Assembly: GCF_007096635.1 (NCBI RefSeq)
Contig: NZ_VKAA01000015.1
Coordinates: 1-64,000, forward strand
Length of the DNA stretch: 64,000 nt
From: Mycolicibacterium sp. 018/SC-01/001
Lineage (GTDB): Bacteria > Actinomycetota > Actinomycetes > Mycobacteriales > Mycobacteriaceae
Direction of reading: 5' to 3'
How positions within the stretch are numbered: position 1 is the first letter of the stretch; every line of letters starts with the position of its first letter. The position numbers and the translations under genes were made by a program. Under the pieces are notes generated by a model. The model was not told the origin of the DNA and did no database searches. It was given only the letters and a program-made list of their open reading frames with translations. Below, piece after piece: positions 59,328-64,000 of this stretch.

Positions 59328-60494
59328 TCAGCTTACGGTCACAATCGGCGAACCGCTGGCATCCTCGGAACCTTCCGTCGTGTCCATCTCGGCAGCCAAC
59401 CGCATGGCCTCCTCGATCAGCGTCTCGACGATCTGGGCCTCGGGCACCGTCTTGATCACCTCGCCCTTGACGAAGATCTGGCCCTTGCCGTTGCCGGAGG
59501 CCACGCCGAGGTCGGCCTCGCGCGCTTCGCCCGGTCCGTTGACGACGCACCCCATCACCGCGACCCGCAGCGGCACGTCCATGCCCTCCAGACCCGCGGT
59601 GACCTCGTTCGCCAAGGTGTAGACGTCGACCTGCGCGCGACCGCACGACGGGCAGGACACGATCTCCAGACCGCGGGGCCGCAGGTTCAGCGACTCCAGG
59701 ATCTGCGTGCCGACCTTGACCTCTTCGGCCGGCGGCGCGGACAGCGACACCCGGATGGTGTCGCCGATGCCCCGCGACAACAGGGCGCCGAAGGCGACGG
59801 CGGACTTGATCGTGCCCTGGAACGCGGGGCCCGCCTCGGTGACTCCGAGGTGCAGCGGATAGTCGCACTTGGCGGCCAACTGCTCGTACGCCTCGACCAT
59901 GATCACCGGATCGTTGTGCTTGACGCTGATCTTGATGTCGCCGAAGCCGTGCTCCTCGAACAGCGAGGCCTCCCACAAGGCAGATTCGACGAGCGCCTCC
60001 GGGGTGGCCTTGCCGTACTTCTCCAGCATCCGCTTGTCCAGCGAGCCGGCGTTGACGCCGATCCGGATCGGGATGCCCGCGGCGCCGGCCGCCTTGGCGA
60101 CCTCCTTGACCCGGCCGTCGAACTCCTTGATGTTGCCCGGGTTCACGCGCACCGCCGCGCACCCGGCGTCGATCGCGGCGAAGATGTACTTCGGCTGGAA
60201 GTGGATGTCCGCGATCACCGGGATGTTGGCCTTCTTGGCGATGATCGGCAGCGCGTCGGCGTCCTCCTGACGGGGACAGGCCACCCGGACGATGTCACAT
60301 CCGGACGCGGTCAGCTCAGCGATCTGCTGCAGCGTGGCGTTGATGTCGTGGGTCTTGGTGGTGCACATCGACTGCACCGAGATCGGCGAGTCGCTACCCA
60401 CGCCGACATCGCCGACCTTGAGCTGACGGGTTGTGCGGCGCGGAGCCAGAACCGGAGCCGGAGCGGCCGGCATTCCCAAACCAATGGAGGTCAT
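59328..60494 (-). CDS. ispG: 4-Hydroxy-3-methylbut-2-en-1-yl diphosphate synthase
   Basis: Seventh... sixth step of the MEP isoprenoid pathway, an iron-sulfur enzyme. 388 residues. The N-terminal TIM barrel has SDSPISVQSMCTTKTHDINAT and IADIHFQPKYI. The cluster ligands lie in SCPSCGRAQVDV and GCVVNGPGEAREAD, with a conserved Glu in the last. Start ATG 60494; 10 bp after rip1. The rip1-ispG-GNAT order matches M. tuberculosis (gcpE). Also called GcpE. Confidence 0.97.
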   Translation of the reverse strand: MTSIGLGMPAAPAPVLAPRRTTRQLKVGDVGVGSDSPISVQSMCTTKTHDINATLQQIAELTASGCDIVRVACPRQEDADALPIIAKKANIPVIADIHFQPKYIFAAIDAGCAAVRVNPGNIKEFDGRVKEVAKAAGAAGIPIRIGVNAGSLDKRMLEKYGKATPEALVESALWEASLFEEHGFGDIKISVKHNDPVIMVEAYEQLAAKCDYPLHLGVTEAGPAFQGTIKSAVAFGALLSRGIGDTIRVSLSAPPAEEVKVGTQILESLNLRPRGLEIVSCPSCGRAQVDVYTLANEVTAGLEGMDVPLRVAVMGCVVNGPGEAREADLGVASGNGKGQIFVKGEVIKTVPEAQIVETLIEEAMRLAAEMDTTEGSEDASGSPIVTVS

Positions 60495-60504
60495 CAGAGC
60501 TTTC

Positions 60505-61743
60505 CTATTGGAACAACCTGATCGGGTTGACCAGGTCAGCGGTCACGGTCAGCAGCATGTAGCCGACCACCAACACCAGCACCACATAGGTGGCCGGCAT
60601 CAGCTTGAGGTAGTTGACCGGCGCCGCAGCGACTTTGCCGCGGGCCGTTCGTGCCATGTTGCGCAGCTTCTCGTAGAGCGCGATCGCGATGTGGCCGCCG
60701 TCGAACGGCAGCAGCGGGACCAGGTTCACGGCACCGAGCACGAAGTTGAGCTGGGCGAGGAAGAACCAGAACGCCACCCACAGCCCGGCCTCGACCGTGT
60801 CGCCGCCGATGATGCTGGCGCCCACCACGCTGATCGGGGTCTCGGGATCACGTTCGCCGCCACCGATGGAATGCACCAGCGCGCCGACCTTGGTCGGGAT
60901 CTTGGCCAGCGACTTGCCGAGTTCGACGGCGAGATCGCCGGTGAACGCGAACGTCGCCGGGACCGCGGAGAGCGGGTTGTACTGGGTGGGCCCGAAGCTG
61001 GCCGCGGCCACACCGATGGTGCCGACCTGTGTCGGCGCCGGCTGCGCGCCCTCGCCGCCGGGGGTGATGTAGCGCTGGCTGGGAGTGACGTTGACCGTGG
61101 TGCTGAACTCGCGGGTCTGACCGTTCTCGTCGCGCTGCACGGTGAGTTCGGTGGGGCCGTTGAGTTTCCGCACGGCCTTGGACATCTCGTCGAAATTGGC
61201 GACCGGGGTGCCCCCGACGGCGACGATCACGTCCCCGGCCTGGATGCCGGCCGCGGCCGCCGGGCTCGCGGCCACGCACTCACCGAACTGATCCGGCTTC
61301 ACCTGGTCCTTGATGCACGACGTCTCCCCCACCATCGCGTTGGTGGGCTGGTGCAGGTTGGGCAGCCCCCAGGTGATCGCGATCCCGTAGATCAGCACCA
61401 GCCCGATGATGAAGTTCATCCCCGGGCCGGCCGCCAAGACCGCGACACGCTTCCACGTCTTCTGCTTGTACATCGCGTACGGACGGTCCTCGGGATCGAG
61501 CTCCTCGACCGACGTCATCCCCGCGATGTCACAGAACCCGCCGAGCGGCACAGCCTTCACGCCGTACTCGGTGGAGCCGAGCCGGTTCGGTCGACGAGTC
61601 GACCACAGCGTCGGTCCGAAGCCGACGAAGTAACGGCGCACCTTCATCCCGGTCGCGCGCGCGACCCACATGTGGCCGCACTCGTGCAGCGCCACCGACA
61701 GCAGGATGAACAGTGCGAACAGTGCGATGCCGATCCCGAACAT
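60505..61743 (-). CDS. rip1: Site-2 protease Rip1/RseP family
   Basis: Intramembrane zinc metalloprotease that cleaves anti-sigma factors and other membrane proteins. 412 residues. HExxH is in SVALHECGHMWVAR at residues 20-24. A PDZ domain is in the middle (about 150-240, PAAAAGIQAGDVIVAVGG). The second metal ligand is NLVPLLPFDGGHIAIALYEK near 330. The last helix is YVVLVLVVGYMLLT. Between dxr and ispG, as in M. tuberculosis. Confidence 0.95.
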   Translation of the reverse strand: MFGIGIALFALFILLSVALHECGHMWVARATGMKVRRYFVGFGPTLWSTRRPNRLGSTEYGVKAVPLGGFCDIAGMTSVEELDPEDRPYAMYKQKTWKRVAVLAAGPGMNFIIGLVLIYGIAITWGLPNLHQPTNAMVGETSCIKDQVKPDQFGECVAASPAAAAGIQAGDVIVAVGGTPVANFDEMSKAVRKLNGPTELTVQRDENGQTREFSTTVNVTPSQRYITPGGEGAQPAPTQVGTIGVAAASFGPTQYNPLSAVPATFAFTGDLAVELGKSLAKIPTKVGALVHSIGGGERDPETPISVVGASIIGGDTVEAGLWVAFWFFLAQLNFVLGAVNLVPLLPFDGGHIAIALYEKLRNMARTARGKVAAAPVNYLKLMPATYVVLVLVVGYMLLTVTADLVNPIRLFQ

Positions 61744-61767
61744 GATCTGGTTGGGCCTCTACTCCTG

Positions 61768-62925
61768 CTAGTGCCGATGACTCGCGAATTCATGCCCGAC
61801 GGCACGGCGGGCGTGTGTGCGAGCCCAGTCCTGCGCGTCGAGGACATCGTCCACGGTAGCTGGTTCGGCGGCCCACTGGTCGGCAGCGCGCAGCACGTGC
61901 TCGACGGTACGCACGATCGCAGGGAACCCGATCCTGCCGTCGAGGAACGCCGCAGCCGCTTCTTCGTTGGCGGCGTTGTAGACCGCGGTCAGGCAGCCGC
62001 CGCGCTGGCCGGCCTCGCGGGCCAGGCGTACCGCGGGGAACACCTCGTCGTCGAGCGGCTCGAATTCCCAGGTGGATGCCGTGGTGAAGTCGCACGCCGC
62101 GGCGGCTCCCGCGACGCGGGACGGCCAGCCCAGCGCCAGCGCGATCGGCAGCTTCATATCGGGTGGACTGGCCTGGGCCAGCGTCGAGCCGTCGGTGAAG
62201 GTCACCATCGAGTGCACGATCGACTGCGGGTGCACCACCACCTGAATGCGCTCGTAATCGATGCCGAACAGCAGGTGGGTCTCGATGAGCTCGAGCCCCT
62301 TGTTCACCAGCGAGGCCGAGTTCAACGTGTTCATCGGACCCATGGACCAGGTGGGATGCGCGCCTGCCTGCTCGGGGGTCACCGATTCGAGTTGCTCGGC
62401 CGACCAGCCGCGGAACGGCCCGCCCGAGGCGGTCAGCACCAGCGCGGCCACCTCGTCGGGAGCACCTCCGCGCAGGCACTGCGCCAGCGCGGAATGTTCG
62501 GAGTCCACGGGCACGATCTGACCCGGTGCGGCGGCCTTCACGACCAGCGGCCCGCCCGCGACCAGCGACTCCTTGTTGGCCAGCGCGAGCCGGGCACCCG
62601 ACTCGAGCGCCGCCAGCGTCGGCTGCAATCCCAAGGCACCGACCAGGGCGTTGAGCACCACATCGGCCTCGGTGTCGCGCACCAACCGGGTCACCGCGTC
62701 GGGCCCCGAATAGCTGACGTCACCGAGCTTGTCGGCCGCGGCCGGATCGGCGACCGCGATGTTCGTGACACCGGTGCGCGCCCGCTGCTCGGCGAGCAGG
62801 TCGACATTGCCGCCACCGGCGGCGAGCCCGACGACTTCGAACTGATCCGGGTTCGCGGCGATCACGTCGAGGGCCTGGGTGCCGATCGACCCGGTGCTGC
62901 CGAGGATCAGAACGCGTCGCGTCAC
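61768..62925 (-). CDS. dxr: 1-Deoxy-D-xylulose 5-phosphate reductoisomerase
   Basis: First committed step of the MEP pathway, NADPH dependent. 385 residues. NADPH fold VLILGSTGSIGTQALDVI at residues 5-22. The metal and substrate region is VPVDSEHSALAQCLRG with Glu, and SASLVNKGLELIETHLLFG. Also ALANKESLVAGG, SGGPFRG and a late GWPSRVAGAAAACDF. Start ATG 62925, only 5 bp from the sigma-factor stop. Confidence 0.97.
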   Translation of the reverse strand: MTRRVLILGSTGSIGTQALDVIAANPDQFEVVGLAAGGGNVDLLAEQRARTGVTNIAVADPAAADKLGDVSYSGPDAVTRLVRDTEADVVLNALVGALGLQPTLAALESGARLALANKESLVAGGPLVVKAAAPGQIVPVDSEHSALAQCLRGGAPDEVAALVLTASGGPFRGWSAEQLESVTPEQAGAHPTWSMGPMNTLNSASLVNKGLELIETHLLFGIDYERIQVVVHPQSIVHSMVTFTDGSTLAQASPPDMKLPIALALGWPSRVAGAAAACDFTTASTWEFEPLDDEVFPAVRLAREAGQRGGCLTAVYNAANEEAAAAFLDGRIGFPAIVRTVEHVLRAADQWAAEPATVDDVLDAQDWARTHARRAVGHEFASHRH

Positions 62926-62929
62926 GGAT

Positions 62930-63790
62930 TCATTGTGCCGTGCCCGCGGGTGGATCAGGAAAAGCCGCGATCGGGTCGACGGTCGCCTCGATCGCGCAGA
63001 TCACACCGTCCCGCACGGTGAGGTTGATCAATGCGAACACGCGGCGCCGCCGCGCCGCGATGAGGACCGTGGGGCTCGTCGCCGCGGCGACGAGGGTGGT
63101 GTCAGGGCCGAGGTAGCGCAAGAGGTTGGCCGCGACCTGGTCGGGGCCGCGGTTGATCTGCGGCGGCGCCTGGGCCCCGAGGATCTTTCCGGCACCCCAC
63201 ACCGACGGGTCGAGCAGCGCGGACAGGGCGTCGAGGTCGCCGTGCGCGCAGGCATCGATGAACGTCTGGGTCACCGTGCGGTGCTGGGACTGATCGATCA
63301 CGGCGAGTCGCGACGGGGCCTCGGCGAATTTCAGCCGGGCCCTTCGTGCGAGTTGCCGGCAGGTGCCGGCGGGCCGGCCCACCGTTGCGGCTATCTGGTC
63401 GAAGGGTGTGCCGAAGACGTCGTGCAGGACGAACACCACCCGCTCACCGGGAGTGAGGCGTCTCAACACCTCCAGCAGTGCTGCGCTGACCTCGTCATCG
63501 AGGGTGACCCGGTCGGCGGGGTCGGGCTCACCGGAGAGACGGTCGTCGATCCCGTCGGCGAGCACCTGCTCGCGACGCACCCGCGCGGACCGGAGCACAT
63601 CGAGGCAGAGCCGGCCGGCGACCACGGTCAGCCAGCCGCGCGCGTCCTCAACGTCGCGCGCACGCGCCAGCCGCGCAAAAGCCTCCTGGACGACGTCCTC
63701 GGCGTCCCCGAGGTCACCGAGCATCTGATAGCAGACATTGACGAGGTAGGCACGATGGGCGTGCCACTGCCTCGTGAAGTCGTCGGTCAT
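62930..63790 (-). CDS. ECF sigma factor with SnoaL-like C-terminal domain (SigJ/SigI type)
   Basis: A 286-residue sigma factor. Region 2: AYLVNVCYQMLGDLGDAEDVVQEAFARL and WLTVVAGRLCLDVLRSAR. Region 4: LLEVLRRLTPGERVVFVLHDVFGTPFDQIAATVGRPAGTCRQLARRAR in parts. The C-terminal half (about 185-280) is a SnoaL/NTF2-like domain, as in mycobacterial SigJ. Such factors use their own C-terminal domain in place of a separate anti-sigma factor. Start ATG 63790. It ends 5 bp from dxr on the same strand. Confidence 0.9.
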   Translation of the reverse strand: MTDDFTRQWHAHRAYLVNVCYQMLGDLGDAEDVVQEAFARLARARDVEDARGWLTVVAGRLCLDVLRSARVRREQVLADGIDDRLSGEPDPADRVTLDDEVSAALLEVLRRLTPGERVVFVLHDVFGTPFDQIAATVGRPAGTCRQLARRARLKFAEAPSRLAVIDQSQHRTVTQTFIDACAHGDLDALSALLDPSVWGAGKILGAQAPPQINRGPDQVAANLLRYLGPDTTLVAAATSPTVLIAARRRRVFALINLTVRDGVICAIEATVDPIAAFPDPPAGTAQ

Positions 63791-63880
63791 ACCTCTAGGA
63801 CGGTGCGCCCGCCCGAATGGTTACCGATGTCCGCGAAGGGCGCACCGTCACATTCTCGGGCGCGGTCCCGTCGTGATGGC

Positions 63881-63931
63881 ATGACGATTATTTTCATCCC
63901 AGGCGCGACCGGCGGATCGGGGCCCCGATGA
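63881..63931 (+). CDS. Possible 16-codon leader ORF
   Basis: ATG at 63881 followed by 16 codons (MTIIFIPGATGGSGPR) and a TGA that overlaps the next ATG (ATGA). The text looks like the start of a Rossmann-fold protein (GATGGSG) cut short. It may be a coupled leader peptide, a gene remnant, or nothing. No Shine-Dalgarno of note. Confidence 0.25.
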   Translation: MTIIFIPGATGGSGPR

Positions 63932-64000
63932 GTGCCGACCGGCGCCCGCCCCGCTGGCTCAAGCCCATGAACCGGATTCTCACCGCGGCGGTGCGCGCAG
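63928..64000 (+). CDS. Start of a gene, possibly a deazaflavin-dependent nitroreductase family protein (partial)
   Basis: ATG at 63928 begins SADRRPPRWLKPMNRIL and runs off the window. The RPPRWLKPMNRILTAAVRA text recalls the start of mycobacterial deazaflavin (F420)-dependent nitroreductase family proteins, which is a weak resemblance. The first codon overlaps the stop of a 16-codon ORF. Identity open. Confidence 0.35.
   Translation, partial: MSADRRPPRWLKPMNRILTAAVRA

Noticed and set aside
60433..63021. 862-codon plus-strand open frame
   Set aside because: It lies opposite ispG, rip1 and dxr, all of which have clear motifs. High third-position GC explains the long open frame.
1..64000. tRNA, rRNA, insertion sequences, phage genes
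   Set aside because: Reading both strands gave no transposase, integrase, terminal repeat or tRNA-like cloverleaf that I could support.

Overview
The window is GC-rich, gene-dense actinobacterial DNA. Protein content and gene order point to a fast-growing Mycobacterium (Mycolicibacterium type). From memory, the order infB-ylxR-nusA-rimP / lipoprotein-DUF4439 / proS-efpA-cysG-cobB-cobO-chelatase-GNAT-mqo / hydrolase-mtr, then SDR-aldC-GATase-glnA4, mapB, PBP lipoprotein, GNAT-gcpE-rip1-dxr follows the M. tuberculosis block around Rv2839c-Rv2870c. No database search was possible. Mycothiol (mtr), rip1 and mycobacterial start usage (many GTG starts, many GTGA/ATGA overlaps) agree with this.

The backbone is interrupted by two accessory stretches. 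The first (about 18.4-30.3 kb) holds a SigH-like ECF sigma factor with no anti-sigma partner, a DoxX membrane protein, a PhoP-like two-component system, a cobalt ECF transporter (cbiM, a PDGLE protein, cbiQ, cbiO), a dimethylglycine/sarcosine-dehydrogenase-like enzyme with an aminoglycoside/choline-kinase-like protein, and GntR and ArsR regulators. The second (about 35.4-53 kb) holds an APC permease, the two-gene synthesis system for the osmolyte N-acetylglutaminylglutamine amide, a coupled four-gene oxidative operon (ALDH, small alpha/beta-barrel protein, phytoene-desaturase-like FAD enzyme, IlvD-like dehydratase) with a TetR regulator and a second APC permease, and a catabolic module (4-hydroxy-2-oxovalerate aldolase, acetaldehyde dehydrogenase, U32-like TIM-barrel protein) divergent from an IclR regulator and an SDR.

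Layout: 0-5.5 kb translation and transcription core (infB, ylxR, nusA, rimP, proS); 5.5-8.6 kb tandem EfpA-type efflux pumps; 8.7-14.3 kb siroheme/cobalamin synthesis; 14.3-18.4 kb mqo, hydrolase, mtr; 18.4-24.7 kb regulation and cobalt uptake; 24.7-37.0 kb amine and glutamylated-amine catabolism (DMGDH-like, kinase, two GntRs, SDR, ALDH, GATase, glnA4, permease); 37.2-40.7 kb osmolyte synthesis; 40.7-52.9 kb catabolic modules; 53-63 kb conserved cell-envelope and isoprenoid genes (map, penicillin-binding lipoprotein, ispG, rip1, dxr); 62.9-64 kb an SigJ/SigI-like sigma factor and the start of a further gene.

Regulatory sequence is unusually readable. There are two near-identical CATCTG-N10-CAGATG dyads flanking the cobalt transporter, a mirrored pair of PhoP-type direct repeats between doxX and the response regulator, two matching IclR-type dyads (one over the iclR start codon), a SigF-type promoter before the osmolyte genes, a GTCTAGAC HutC/DasR-type site, a CAATAG-N4-CTATTG palindrome between glnA4 and its divergent permease, and a 38-bp tandem triplication linking cobO to cobB. 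No rRNA, tRNA, CRISPR array, insertion sequence or prophage was recognised. No gene-free stretch exceeds about 170 bp.
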